The notes: generated by a model from the letters alone, not told the origin. Shown: positions 1-11,868, counted from the first letter of the stretch. The stretch: 64,000 bases of DNA from Paralithodes platypus (GCA_032716605.1 CM064530.1:3157785-3221784), one strand, 5' to 3'. Numbers and translations: made by a program.

Positions 1-662
1 GGGTACTTGGGGGTACTTGGGGGTACTTGGGGGTACTTGGGGGTACTTGGGGGTACTTGGGGGTACTTGGGGTACTTGGGGGTACTTGGGGGTACTTGGG
101 GGTACTTGGGGGTACTTGGGGGTACTTGGGGGTACTTGGGGGTACTTGGGGGTACTTGGGGGTACTTGGGGGTACTTGGGGGTACTTGGGGGTACTTGGG
201 GGTACTTGGGGGTACTTGGGGGTACTGGGGGTACTTGGGGGTACTTGGGGGTACTTGGGGGTACTTGGGGGTACTTGGGGTACTTGGGGTACTTGGGGGT
301 ACTTGGGGGTACTTGGGGGTACTTGGGGGTACTTGGGGGTACTTGGGGGTACTTGGGGGTACTTGGGGGTACTTGGGGGTACTTGGGGGTACTTGGGGGT
401 ACTTGGGGGTACTTGGGGGTACTTGGGGGTACTTGGGGGTACTTGGGGGTACTTGGGGGTACTTGGGGGTACTTGGGGGTACTTGGGGGTACTTGGGGTA
501 CTTGGGGGTACTTGGGGGTACTTGGGGGTACTTGGGGGTACTTGGGGGTACTTGGGGGTACTTGGGGGTACTTGGGGGTACTTGGTGGTACTTGGGGGTA
601 CTTGGGGGTACTTGGGGGTACTTGGGGGTACTTGGGGGTACTTGGGGGTACTTGGGGGTACC
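1..662 (+). repeat. 10-bp satellite GGGTACTTGG
   Basis: About 66 copies, cut by the left window edge. A few units are 9 bp or lack a base (near 70, 227, 280, 495), and one has a GGTGG change near 585. G5 runs alternate with TACTT. All three forward frames are open, giving long but meaningless ORFs. It ends at an A/T-rich stretch (663-740). Confidence 0.98.
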
Positions 663-739
663 ATTTATTTATTTATTAAAATAAAAAAAAAATTAAAAAA
701 AAAAATCATTTTTTTTTTCTTTTTTATTAATATTACATG

Positions 740-3700
740 AAATATTTATTAAAATTGGAAATATGAAAGTTTAAAAGTGTGGTAATGTTTCAAAGTGAAA
801 TATTGAAGTCGAAAAATGTATACGGGATTTCTTTAAAGTGGGCAAATGTCCAGAAAATTGGAAATAAAGTTTCAAAGTGAAATATTGAAGTCGAAAAAGG
901 TATAGTGTGAAAATGTCGGGCCAATATGGAACTTTAAAAGTGTGGTATGGTTTAAAACTTTCACGTAGAAACAATTGAAGTCGAAAAATGTATACGGGAT
1001 TTCTTTAAAGTGGGCAAATGTCTAGAAAATTGAAAATAAAGTTTAAAATTGTGGTAATGTTTAAAAGTGAAATATTGAAGTCGAAAAAGGTATAGTGTGA
1101 AAATGTCGGGCCAATATGGAACTTTAAAAGTGTGGTATTGTTTAAAACTTTCACGTACAAACAATTGAAGTCGAAAAATGTATACGGGATTTGTTAAAAG
1201 TCTGCAAATGTCCCGACAATTGGAAATATGGAACTTTAAAACCGTGCTATGGTTTAAAACTTTCACGTAGAAACAATTGAAGTCGAAAAATGTATACGGG
1301 ATTTCTTTAAAGTGGGCAAATGTCCAGAAAATTGGAAATAAAGTTTAAAATTGTGGTAATGTTTAAAAGTGAAATATTGAAGTCGAAAAAGGTATAGTGT
1401 GAAAATGTCGTGACAATTTGGAATATGGAACTTTAAAAGTGTGGTATTGTTTAAAACTTTCACGTACAAACAATTGAAGTCGAAAAATGTATACGGGATT
1501 TGTTGAAAGTCTGCAAATGTCCCGACAATTGGAAATATGGAACTTTAAAACCGTGCTATGGTTTAAAACTTTCACGTAGAAACAATTGAAGTCGAAAAAT
1601 GTATACGGGATTTCTTTAGTGTGCAAATGTCTAGAAAATTGGAAATAAAGTTTAAAATTGTGGTAATGTTTAAAAGTGAAATATTGAAGTCGAAAAAGGT
1701 ATAGTGTGAAAATGTCGTGACAATTTGGAATATGGAACTTTAAAAGTGTGGTATTGTTTAAAACTTTCACGTACAAACAATTGAAGTCGAAAAATGTATA
1801 CGGGATTTGTTAAAAGTCTGCAAATGTCCCGACAATTGGAAATATGGAACTTTAAAACCGTGCTATGGTTTAAAACTTTCACGTAGAAACAATTGAAGTC
1901 GAAAAATGTATACGGGATTTCTTTAGTGTGCAAATGTCTAGAAAATTGAAAATAAAGTTTAAAATTGTGGTATTGTTTAAAAGTGAAATATTGAAGTCGA
2001 AAAAGGTATAGTGTGAAAATGTCGGGCCAATATGGAACTTTAAAAGTGTGGTATTGTTTAAAACTTTCACGTAGAAACAATTGAAGTCGAAAAATGTATA
2101 CGGGATTTCTTTAAAGTGGGCAAATGTCCAGAAAATTGGAAATAAAGTTTAAAATTGTGGTATTGTTTAAAATTGTGGTATTGAAGTCGAAAAAGGTATA
2201 GTGTGAAAATGTCGCGATAATTTGGAATATGGAACTTTAAAAGTGTGGTATTGTTTAAAACTTTCACGTAGAAACAATTGAAGTCGAAAAATGTATACAG
2301 GATTTCTTTAAAGTGGGCAAATGTCCAGAAAATTGGAAATAAAGTTTAAAATTGTGGTAATGTTTAAAAGTGAAATATTGAAGTCGAAAAAGGTATAGTG
2401 TGAAAATGTCGGGACAATATGGAACTTTAAAAGTGTGGTATTGTTTAAAACTTTCACGTAGAAACAATTGAAGTCGAAAAATGTATACGGGATTTCTTTA
2501 GTGTGGAAATGTCTAGAAAATTGAAAATAAAGTTTAAAATTGTGATAATGTTTAAAAGTGAAATATTGAAGTCTAAAAAGGTATAGTGTGAAAATGTCGC
2601 GATAATTTGGAATATGGAACTTTAAAAGTGTGTTATTGTTTAAAACTTTCACGTAGAAACAATTGAAGTCGAAAAATGTATACGGGATTTGTTAAAAGTC
2701 TGCAAATGTCCAGACAATTGGAAATATGGAACTTTAAAACCGTGCTATGGTTTAAAACTTTCACGTAGAAACAATTGAAGTCGAAAAATGTATACGGGAT
2801 TTGTTAAGTCTGCAAATGTCCAGAAAATTGGAACTTTAAAACCGTGCTATGGTTTAAAACTTTCACGTAGAACAAATTGAAGTCGAAAAATGTATACAGG
2901 ATTTCTTTAGTGTGCAAATGTCCAGACAATTGGAAATATGGAACTTTAAAACCATGCTATGGTTTAAAACTTTCACGTAGAAACAATTGAAGTCGAAAAA
3001 TGTATACGGGATTTGTTAAAAGTCTGCAAATGTCCAGACAATTGGAAATATGGAACTTTAAAACCGTGCTATGGTTTAAAACTTTCACGTAGAAACAATT
3101 GAAGTCTAAAAATGTATACGGGATTTCTTTAAAGTGTGCAAATGTCTAGAAAATTGAAAATAAAGTTTAAAATTGTTGTAATGTTTAAAAGTGAAATATT
3201 GAAGTCTAAAAAGGTATAGTGTGAAAATGTCACGACAATTTGGAATATGGAACTTTAAAAGTGTGGTATTGTTTAAAACTTTCACGTAGAAACAATTAAA
3301 GTCGAAAAATGTATACAGGATTTGTTAAGTCTGCAAATGTCCAGACAATTGGAAATATGGAACTTTAAAACCGTGCTATGGTTTAAAACTTTCACGTACA
3401 AAAAATTGAAGTCGAAAAATGTATACGGGATTTCTTTAAAGTGTGCAAATGTCCAGAAAATTGGAAATATTCAAGTTTAAAATTGTGGTATTGTTTAAAA
3501 GTGAAATATTGAAGTCTAAAAAGGTAGTGAAAATGTCACGATAATTTGGAATATGGAACTTTAAAAGTGTGGTATTGTTTAAAACTTTCACGTAGAAAAA
3601 ATTGAAGTCGAAAAATGTATACGGGATTTGTTAAGTCTGCAAATGTCCAGAAAATTGGAACTTTAAAACCGTGCTATGGTTTAAAACTTTCACGTAGAAC

Positions 3701-5160
3701 AAATTGAAGTCGAAAAATGTATACAGGATTTCTTTAGTGTGCAAATGTCCAGAGAATTGGAAATATTAAAGTTTAAAACTGTGGTATGGTTTAAAACTTT
3801 CACGTAGAAAAAATTGAAGTCGAAAAATGTATACAGGATTTTTTTAAAGTGTAAAAATGTCCAGAAAATTTGAAATATTAAAGTTTAAAACTGTGGTATG
3901 GTTTAAAACTTTCACGTAGAAAAAATTGAAGTCAAAAAATGTATACGGGATTTGTTAAAAGTCTGCAAATGTCCAGAAAATTTGAAATATGGAACTTTAA
4001 AACTGTGGTATGGTTTAAAACTTTCACGTAGAAACAATTGAAGTCTAAAAATGTATACGGGATTTCTTTAAAGTGTGCAAATGTCTAGAAAATTGGAAAT
4101 ATTAGTTTAAAATTGTGGTATTGTTTAAAAGTGAAATATTAAAAGGTATAGTGTGAAAATGTCACGATAATTTGGAATATGGAACTTTAAAACTGTGGTA
4201 TTGTTTAAAAGTTTCACGTACAACATATTTAAGTCTAAAAATGTATACTGTATTTCTTTAAAGTGTGCAAATGTCCAGAAAATTTTAAATATTGAAGTTT
4301 AAAACTGTGGTATTGTTTAAAACTTTCACGTACAAAACATTGAAGTCAAAAAATGTATACGGGATTTGTTAAGTGTCCAAATTTCCAGAAAATTTGAAAT
4401 ATGCAAGTTTAAAAGTGTGGTATTGTTTAAAAGTGAAATATTGAAGTCTAAAAACGTATAGTCTGAAAATGTCCACAAAATTTGGAAGTTTAAAAGCGTG
4501 GTATTGTTTACAAGTTTCACGTAGAACAAATTTAAGTCGACAAATGTATACTGTATTTGTATAAAGTGTCCAAATGTCAAGATAATTAGAAATATGGAAG
4601 TTTAAAAGTATAGTATTGTTTAAAAGTTTCACTTAGAACAAATTTGAGTCGAAAAATGAATACTGTATTTGTATAAAGTGTAAAAATGTCCAGATAATTT
4701 GAAATATGGAAGTTTTAAAGTGAAATATTGAAGTTTAAAACTGTAATATTGTGTTTAACCCTCTGACATATGACTCAATTTTGAGCCTATTAGGGATACT
4801 TTAAAGCCTTTGTTGCTATCAGGGGTATTTAGCAACCTTTTGTTTAGTTACTTCAACCTCTGCAGTTGTCTTTTAGGTAGCTGTGGGCAGACAACTAATT
4901 TTAGAGAGGTAATTATAAGAGTGAGAGAACTACTTCTTATTGCTAATCTGGCAACCTCTGTGTCATATGAGTCTGAAAGGGTTAAGTTTCAGGTTTCAAA
5001 AATGGAAGTCTACAAATTTATACTGTATTTGTATAAAGTCTAAAAATGTCACGATAATTTGAAATATTGAAGTATAAAAATGTCACGATAATTTGAAATA
5101 TTGAAGTATAAAAATGTATACTGGATTTGTTTACTGTAAAGTAACAAAAATAAAGTTTAA
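740..5160 (+). repeat. About 100-bp satellite with two alternating unit types
   Basis: Units share GAAGTCGAAAAATGTATACG or GAAGTCGAAAAAGGTATAGT, then AAATGTCC/AAAATGTC and GTTTAAAA. Type 1 (TATACGGGATTT, CAAATGTC) and type 2 (GGTATAGTGTGAAAATGTC) alternate to form about 200-bp dimers in much of 960-2700. From about 2700 type 1 dominates, and beyond about 4200 units are clearly more diverged. A family A transposon sits at 4755-4985. ORFs on the minus strand are by-products. Confidence 0.95.
4755..4985 (+). mobile_element. TTAA-flanked MITE, family A (A1), inside satellite
   Basis: 231 bp bounded by TTAA at both ends with inverted ends CCCTCTGACATATGACTC and GAGTCTGAAAGGG. The body has TTTTGAGCCTATTAGGGATA and a CAACCTCTGCAGTTGTC stretch shared by all copies. 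The 100-bp satellite continues on both sides, so the element inserted into a TTAA of the repeat (consensus GTTTAAA). No coding sequence. Confidence 0.8.
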
Positions 5161-5927
5161 ACATTTATATAGTAAAACTTTTTTTTAAGTCAATACAAAT
5201 ATTTTAAACTTTCAAAATGTATAAAGTACTATTTAAGTTGAAGTCATGATTCCAAAACAATTTCACTTCCTATTTAATATTGATTTTTTACAATTATAAA
5301 AAACTTACAAATAAAAGTATAAATTTTTCTAACTTATAAATACTTTCACCTACTTAGGCTACTCAAAAATAGTCTTTCCCATCAGCTTTACAATGGATTC
5401 TTACACTATCTGCATCTCTTCAATCACGACTATATGGAGAGGTATATTGATGTAACGAGGAAAAAGGGAAACTATACATTAATTTCAGTTAACGGACAAC
5501 TAAACTAATTTACAGTGAGGGCAAGCGTCTAACAGGATTACGGAACCTATTTACTCAAATTACCCTTGGGGATTTCAGAACAATACACCAATAATGAAGT
5601 GGGCCCAAGATGGGCCACGTCACCAGCACTTTTAAATGGTATTGAAGTAGAGTCAACCCAACACTTAATGCCAACTTGCCAAAAATTAAACTAATTTTAA
5701 AATTTTATAACACTAGGCCGCATAGGCCAAAATCCCCAGAAACTATCGAGTCAACTCAAAGTACAGAGGCCAATGTAGGTAACACTACTCAACAATAATT
5801 AAGAGACCATAGTCTTTAAACATTGTACAGATTTGTTTTCCCCTTTTATCAAGCTCTATTTATTTTTTTATTTTTAAGAATTGGGAAATAATTACAAAAA
5901 TCAATGCGATTTTTTTTAATTCCCCGA
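5161..5927. other. Intergenic, no recognised feature
   Basis: AT-rich sequence after the satellite; no repeat relationship or gene seen. Confidence 0.6.
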
Positions 5928-6150
5928 CAAACTGCCACTAGTCAGTCATGGACTGCAAGGCATCACCTCTTTAGTCAGTAACTTACAGTCTAAACAGGCT
6001 CTAATAACCTAATACTGTAGTAGGAAGGGGACGGGTTTACAAACTGCCGCTAGTCTGTCATGGACTGGAAGCTATCACCTCTTTAGTCAGTAACTTAGTC
6101 TAAACAGGCTCTAATAACCTAATACTGTAGTAGGAAGGGGGCCGGTTTAC
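5928..6150 (+). repeat. Tandem duplication of about 111 bp
   Basis: Two copies of a segment starting AAACTGCC and containing CATCACCTCTTTAGTCAGTA and CTAATACTGTAGTAGGAAGG, with a few differences. Confidence 0.85.
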
Positions 6151-6255
6151 AAAACAAAACAAAATTAAACAAACTTTAAAGAAGCATGAACAAAAAAGCA
6201 GGTCAAGCAAGTGCAATACCTGATACACTTAAACCAAAACAATATGAAAAGTGCT

Positions 6256-6813
6256 CAAATTTTAAGAACCATTACGCTACGGATTATACCACCAAACTTT
6301 AAGAACCATTACGCTACGGATTATACCACCAAACTTTAAGAACCATTACGCTACGGATTATACCACCAAACTTTAAGAACCATTACGCTACGGATTATAC
6401 CACCAAACTTTAAGAACCATTACGCTACGGATTATACCACCAAACTTTAAGAACCATTACGCTACGGATTATACCACCAAACTTTAAGAACCATTACGCT
6501 ACGGATTATACCACCAACTTTAAGAACCATTACGCTACGGATTATACCACCAAACTTTAAGAACCATTACGCTACGGATTATACCACCAAACTTTAAGAA
6601 CCATTACGCTACGGATTATACCACCAAACTTTAAGAACCATTACGCTACGGATTATACCACCAAACTTTAAGAACCATACGCTACGGATTATACACCAAA
6701 CTTTAAGAACCATTACGCTACGGATTATACCACCAAACTTTAAGAACCATTACGCTACGGATTATACCACCAAATTTTAAGAACCATTACGCTACGGATT
6801 ATATCACCAAATT
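6256..6813 (+). repeat. 37-bp satellite
   Basis: About 15 copies of AACTTTAAGAACCATTACGC plus TACGGATTATACCACCA. Nearly uniform; the unit near 6675 has lost two bases and the last two units carry changes. Confidence 0.97.
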
Positions 6814-7540
6814 TCCATATTAATAGTGTTCACCTTATTTATTTTATTTCAGAATTTCTATATTTTATTCTACTATTAAACTTGCCCTCCAAACTCTCAA
6901 ACATCAGTCTCTAGTATTTGTAAAGCTCAATGGGATAAACTAAAATAGCAACCTCTTAAATCTGTTTTATTGCTTAATCTATTCATATATTTAATTATAT
7001 TTCACATCTCTTATGAATTTACAGAATTCTCCAAACACTTTAATTTAATCATTATAATTCATTGCCATCCTTAGTTTAATTTAGTTTAATTATACATTAA
7101 GAACATCTTTTGTATGATTTAGATTATATTCAATAACCAAAACTTTCTTTTACTTTATTTGGTTAATTATTTATACATTAATAACAAATCTGCTCGTATG
7201 AGCTCTAATATTAACATTGCAAGAGCGGAAGTAATTTTATAGCAATTCTAAAATTGGAATAGTCTAAAATATTTTCAGTTTCTTATTGGGAGAACTCTGC
7301 CAAAAACGGTAGACGGTATGCATTAACTTGGCAGAAAATACACATTTGCATTAACACAATCACCTAGACTTAAAAAAACAATATTCTGGCAGTTAGAGAA
7401 TTTTATACAGATTTTAAAAAAAAAATATTAAATATATATATATAAAATCAAATCAATGTGTAGGATACTAGAAAATAAACTAACATTTCAAATTCCCACG
7501 CTATTAGAACCACTAATAATCTAACTGTATGGGTAGTGAC
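6814..7540. other. Intergenic, no recognised feature
   Basis: AT-rich sequence between the 37-bp satellite and the family K fragment; nothing recognised. Confidence 0.6.
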
Positions 7541-7817
7541 CTAAAAGAATAAGTGAAGGGTTTGGCCAGAACGGCAGAGAGAGACCGAGGACGAGAATGA
7601 ACAATTGAGTCTATGTATACCACCAAAGGGAGGGACAGAGAGGGAGAGGTAGACCGAATGAGAGGTGGAAGGATGGAGTGAGGAAATATATGAACGACGG
7701 CGGTGTTGGTTGGGGGGGAGGGGCGTCAACTGACCGGGGACAGAGGTGCATGGGGGCGCTTCATTCGTGGCCACCCATTCGGGGATCGTGGCGTCAGGCA
7801 ATAGATAGATAGATACC
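7541..7817 (+). mobile_element. LINE/SINE 3' end fragment (family K)
   Basis: Shares most of its length with the inverted copy at 33022-33336 and part with 10441-10835. The last part reads TGACCGGGGACAGAGGTGCA, then a GTGGCCAC segment, and ends GGCGTCAGGCAA followed by an ATAG-repeat tail. Translation around it looks like the end of a LINE ORF2 (R-R-L-T-G-D-R-G-A-W type). A retroposon 3' end with a microsatellite tail is the simplest reading. Confidence 0.6.
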
Positions 7818-7892
7818 ACCAAACTTGTGGTTGGGTGGGAAGAGAGGTGCTGGCTCAATTTTTATGATCAACCTAAAACTTCACTTATATCA

Positions 7893-8030
7893 TTATAATT
7901 AGAACTTTCAAAATAAACAAACCAAAACTGGGACAAGATAAACGCAAAAGCACTAATCAAACTCGCTATGTGGAAAGAACGCTTAATAAAATATAATTAT
8001 AAAATAATTATACAGAATAATTTAAATAAA
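7893..8030 (-). repeat. Dispersed repeat F (F1), diverged
   Basis: ATTATAATTAGAACTTTCAA, AATAAACAAACCAAAACTGG, CTATGTGGAAAGAACGCTTA. Follows the family K fragment. Confidence 0.5.
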
Positions 8031-8285
8031 CTAAATTTATGACACTAGCAGGGAGTCAATTAATTTATGTGGAGCCCCACAGGGATTAAAGAGTGACAAA
8101 TGAGAATTTAGAGGAAAATGTAGAAGCGAGACCAAGGATGGTACAGTATTCTGAATTTCGGATAGGATTAGATTTATATCTAAAATACAAAAATGCACAT
8201 TAATCGTGAACTAAACCTATGACTGTTTTGGGTTTGGTGTCCCGACTTCAAATACCGGGAGGACCATATTTTATTTTTTATTTTT

Positions 8286-8505
8286 TTTCTATGTGAATGA
8301 GGGAGACAAAAGGCATAACTGCCTGCAGCGAGTGCCTCCCCCAGATTTCAAAGAGTGACTGGGCCAAAATCAAGGGACGTTAGAGCTAAAATGCCTGGAC
8401 ACACCGAGTTTAAAGCAATTTAAGTCATATGAAGAGGGAAAGACTGATTCTGGGAGAGTTCCAGAGCTCCGCAGTTGAATAGAAGAAAGTCTGAGAATAG
8501 CGTTT
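8286..8505 (+). repeat. Dispersed repeat H, copy 1
   Basis: Shares CTGCCTGCAGCGAGTGCCTC, AAAATCAAGGGACGTTAGAG and CTGGACACACCGAGTTTAAA with 23934-24135. Type unknown; a SINE or LINE tail is likely. Confidence 0.6.
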
Positions 8506-8578
8506 CACTCTTGGGTTGGAGAGTTTCACAGTAGGGGTGGGATTGTGTTGCAAGGCGGGTAGTTTGTATAATTTCAGG

Positions 8579-8726
8579 TTAACCCCTTCTGTACCGGTGA
8601 AGTATTTTGTGTATATATCTGCTGCATCTTAACGATTTGATGAAGCTTCGGAAGGATTTTTTTTCTTTTCCAGTCTGTAGCGAGTACTTGTTTACAAACA
8701 AACTCCAAAATATAAACCCTATCCCC
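8579..8726 (+). mobile_element. MITE family D (D2), left part
   Basis: Starts TTAACCCCTTCTGTACCGGTGA and has GATGAAGCTTCGGAAGGAT as in other D copies. A family A element (A2) begins at its right, so the right D end was lost or replaced. Confidence 0.55.
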
Positions 8727-8957
8727 TTAACCCTCTCAGACATAGGACTCAATTTTGAGCCTATTAGGGATGCTTTAAAGCCTTTGTTACCATCAGGGGT
8801 ATTTATAAACCTTTAGTTTACTTACTTCAACCTCTGCAGTTGTCTGAGTTAGCTGTGGCCAGAAAACTAATTTTGAAGAGGTATTTATAACAGGGAGAGA
8901 ACTATTTCTTATTGCTAATCTGGCAACCTCTGCATCATATGTGTCTGAAGGGGTTAA
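8727..8957 (+). mobile_element. TTAA-flanked MITE, family A (A2)
   Basis: 231 bp, TTAA at both ends; inverted ends CCCTCTCAGACATAGGACTC and GTGTCTGAAGGGG. Same body as A1. Confidence 0.8.
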
Positions 8958-9607
8958 ATATGTAAACAAAGGAGAGGCTTAAAATGTGTAAAGCTGCAAG
9001 TGTGGATAATTCTTAAGGACAATGGAAGCGCAAATTGTCTATTTGTAGGCTGTAAACGAACGAGAGCGCTCGCTAACTTATATGCTCAATTAAAGTATGC
9101 TAGAAAACAATACAGGCAAAATAGAAACCCAAATGTGGCAAATGTTCTTAAAATCGGCAAAACCAATGTCTTAAAATCTTAATACTAATGGGGCTAAACA
9201 GGAGGGAGAAGGGTCCAGAAAAGAACACTCAAGACAGTAAAGTAATGCAGTTTGAGGAGTGCATGAAGCTAAACTTAAACTCAAACTACAAATACTGTTT
9301 CAGAGAAGAGCATATATCTAAACGGTGACCGGTCAACTCAACCAGTAGACCATTTCAACCAGTACGGTTAGGTTAGGACTATATTTTGGCACTGGTTTGG
9401 TTAGTCTGGGTTAATTTGGCACTGGTTGAGATGACATGGAACCATCTAAACTTCCAGCCAAACCGATTACAAATGGTATTAGAGAGTCGAGTACTCAATC
9501 ATCAATACAAACTTTAGACCAAACATTTTAAGAAAATATCAGAAAACAACATCTGACGAACTGTAAGACCTTTAATGCTTTTAATATCTAAACTATACTA
9601 TTTTTTT
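8958..9607. other. Intergenic, no recognised feature
   Basis: AT-rich sequence between A2 and J1. A 60-codon ORF at 9000-9182 has no recognisable product. Confidence 0.6.
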
Positions 9608-10356
9608 CCAGCTGTTCATAAATTGAATCTCTTATTAGCTGATTTCTCAATACTTAATGGAAATATATTAAACTACTACGGTATGGCTGGGTGTCGTATT
9701 AATATATTAAACTACTACGGTATGGCTGTGGGTCTTCTTAATATATTAAACTACTACGGTATGGCTGTGTGTCTTCTTAATATATTAAACTACTACGGTA
9801 TGGCTGTGGGTCTTCTTAATATATTAAACTACTACGGTATGGCTGTGTGTCTTCTTAATATATTAAACTACTACGGTATGGCTGTGGGTCTTCTTAATAT
9901 ATTAAACTACTACGGTATGGCTGTGTGTCTTCTTAATATATTAAACTACTACGGTATGGCTGTGGGTCTTCTTAATATATTAAACTACTACGGTATGGCT
10001 GTGTGTCTTCTTAATATATTAAACTACTACGGTATGGCTGGGTGTCGTATTAATATATTAAACTACTACGGTATGGCTGTGGGTCTTCTTAATATATTAA
10101 ACTACTACGGTATGGCTGGGTGTCTTATTAAACTACTATGGCTGTGTGTCTTCTTAATATATTAAACTACTACGGTATGGCTGTGTGTCTTCTTAATATA
10201 TTAAACTACTACGGTATGGCTGTGTGTCTTCTTAAACTACTATGGCTGTGTGTCTTCTTAATCACAAGTTTTGATTATCAACACCAGATTTGGCTACAAA
10301 ATATACCTTATAGCCGAGTAACCAAGATAGTAACATGGCAATTTACCCTCAGCTGG
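9608..10356 (+). mobile_element. Dispersed element J (J1) with internal minisatellite
   Basis: Bounded by CCAGCTG at 9608 and CAGCTGG at the right end, with CAATTTACCCTCAGCTGG pairing to the family's left end. The flanks of the minisatellite match the 179-bp element at 30025-30203 in reverse orientation (AATACTTAATGGAAATATAT on one side, GGCTACAAAATATACCTTAT on the other). The interior grew into about 15 copies of a 39-bp unit. Confidence 0.75.
9660..10256 (+). repeat. 39-bp minisatellite inside element J1
   Basis: About 15 units of AATATATTAAACTACTACGG plus TATGGCTGTGGGTCTTCTT. Because 39 is a multiple of three, the array stays open and would read ILNYYGMAVGLLN, but there is no sign of a gene. 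Units alternate GTGGGT and GTGTGT between about 9725 and 10010, a 78-bp higher-order pattern. Confidence 0.95.
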
Positions 10357-10440
10357 AAAAACAGACTATAGTTTTCTGTAGCTAGGAAAGGATGCAGTGT
10401 TGACAACATTTTGCAAGCGAGATTAGAGAGCTTCATATTT

Positions 10441-10835
10441 TTAGGTTAAATATTTAGCAGAGAGATATACATGAGAATGAGGAAGAGAGCAGTGTGGTGT
10501 GGATGTAGATGTGCTGGAAAGTGTGAAATGGAACAGAGATGGTTCGGCCATGTGAAACTTGTGGCACTAGAGAATTAATAAAATAGTGCAAGAGTGAAAT
10601 GGAGGAGCAGAAGCAAAGGTAGACAGAGGTGGAAGGATCGACTTCAGTATATGCGTGAAAGCGGTGAGAAGCGAGAGAATGACAAAAAAGTGTACAAGTG
10701 TGAAGTGGAAGGTCAGATGCAAAGGTTAGACCGAGAGGTGGAAGGATGGCGTCAAGTACCGTACAGTATATGCGTGAAAGCAGTGCTGGATGGGAGGGGC
10801 GTCTAATGACTGGGGACAGAGGTGCATGGGAGCTA
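10441..10835 (+). mobile_element. LINE ORF2 tail remnant (family K)
   Basis: Plus-strand frames carry pieces resembling the end of a LINE polymerase: a WFGHV-like stretch near 10540 and GRQRWKDRL near 10618, then RLMTGDRGAW near 10798. The sequence overlaps families at 7541-7817 and 33022-33336. It is frameshifted and internally duplicated (a 'tatatgcgtgaaagc' segment appears twice, near 10650 and 10768). It stops at the TTAA of the element at 10836. Confidence 0.5.
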
Positions 10836-11040
10836 TTAACACTTTCACACACATATGACGCTGAGGTTGCCAGATTAGCAATAAGAAATAGAGTTCTCTC
10901 ACTAATAATTAACTCTCCAAAATTATTTTTCTGCCCACAGCTAACTCAAAGACAACTGCAGAGGTTGAAGTAACTAAACTAAAGGTTTCTAAATACCCCT
11001 GATGGGAACAAAGGCTTTAAGAAGCACGTGTGATAGTTAA
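10836..11040 (-). mobile_element. MITE family A (A3), inverted and diverged
   Basis: Reverse orientation; the left end TTAACACTTTCACACACATA corresponds to the family's GAGTCTGAAAGGGTTAA end. The right side diverges after CAAAGGCTTTAAG. Abuts a family D remnant at 11050. Confidence 0.65.
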
Positions 11041-11049
11041 AAAGCTTAA

Positions 11050-11175
11050 TTAACCAAGATGCAGTACTTAGAAAAACTTGGATTGCTGGAGGCTCTTCTT
11101 AAACTGAATAAAATAGTCCAATAGTAGCCAGAATAAAGTTAAAAGAACGGTGCTGCTACAGATAGAAGAGGTTAA
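11050..11175 (+). mobile_element. MITE family D (D7), partial
   Basis: Shares GGATTGCTGGAGGCTCTTCT, AACTGAATAAAATAGTCC and AGTAGCCAGAATAAAGTTAA with D1, and ends AGAAGAGGTTAA. The left half is missing. Confidence 0.55.
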
Positions 11176-11587
11176 GGTCTATCAGGACAGGCTATCTTTT
11201 AGACATTTACTATAGGCTGGACAGAGGCAGCAATAGGGGTATGTACTTTTCTTTCAAGAGGGGCAGGGAACTACAGGTATTTAATGCGGAGCGGCTGAAT
11301 GGATCAAGACAAATATTTTGAGGTGGTATGGTCATGTGCCGAGAAATGTTAAAAGGATAATGCAGAGATAAATTTATGTCAAGCAAAGTTCTATAGCAGA
11401 CTTCCTAAACTGCTGAACATAGTGATCGAGTGGATAAATGCCAATACCTTTGAGAGAGGAACCGAGTGAGCAAAAGGAAACCGACTATTGAAAAGAACAA
11501 TGGTATGAGAAGTAGAACACCTATTTACAAATTTCTGTTGTGTCCGACATAGGAAGCCAGTTTCAACAATCTACTAGGGGTTTACTG

Positions 11588-11702
11588 CCTTGATAGCGCA
11601 ATTCAGAAATGCGCGGAATTTCGGTGCGAATATCCTAGGTTCGAGTATTTGTCATTTCATTAATTGAGTTTAGAAGTAAAGTGGGTTGGTGAAAACATAT
11701 TA
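11588..11702 (+). mobile_element. tRNA-derived SINE (family S3), partly deleted
   Basis: Matches 53092-53232 (TTGATAGCGCAATTCAGAAA, GCGCGGAATTTCGGTGCGAA, TAGGTTCGAGTATTTGTCAT, TTTCATTAATTGAGTT). A deletion of about 15 bp removes the segment just after the B box. Confidence 0.65.
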
Positions 11703-11764
11703 ATTCACCTAAAGCCACCCTTGAGTATCGTTTCCCAGTTGCGTATCCTAAAAGAGGATGGTGT

Positions 11765-11868
11765 ATAACCTTCACAGGACCTAACAGTTACCCTTTTAAA
11801 TATAAAGAAGTTTTCTATAACTTCACAGGACCTAACAGTTACCCTTTTAATTATAAAGACATTTTCTA
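11765..11868 (+). repeat. 51-bp tandem duplication
   Basis: Two copies of AACTTCACAGGACCTAACAG followed by TTACCCTTTTAA and TATAAAGA. Confidence 0.85.

Noticed and set aside
7..740. Three overlapping ORFs of 220-237 codons rich in Gly, Leu, Tyr and Trp
   Set aside because: They are readings of the 10-bp satellite. All forward frames are open because the repeat lacks stops; there is no start context, splice site or non-repeat coding part.
771..4632. Many minus-strand ORFs of 60-137 codons with repeated FHIPN and YFQFSGHL blocks
   Set aside because: They are translations of the 100-bp satellite with the same peptides in several frames, broken at unit variants.
9575..10165. 196-codon ORF with repeated ILNYYGMAVGLL
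   Set aside because: A 39-bp (13-codon) minisatellite keeps the frame open by arithmetic; the parent element shows no coding sequence.
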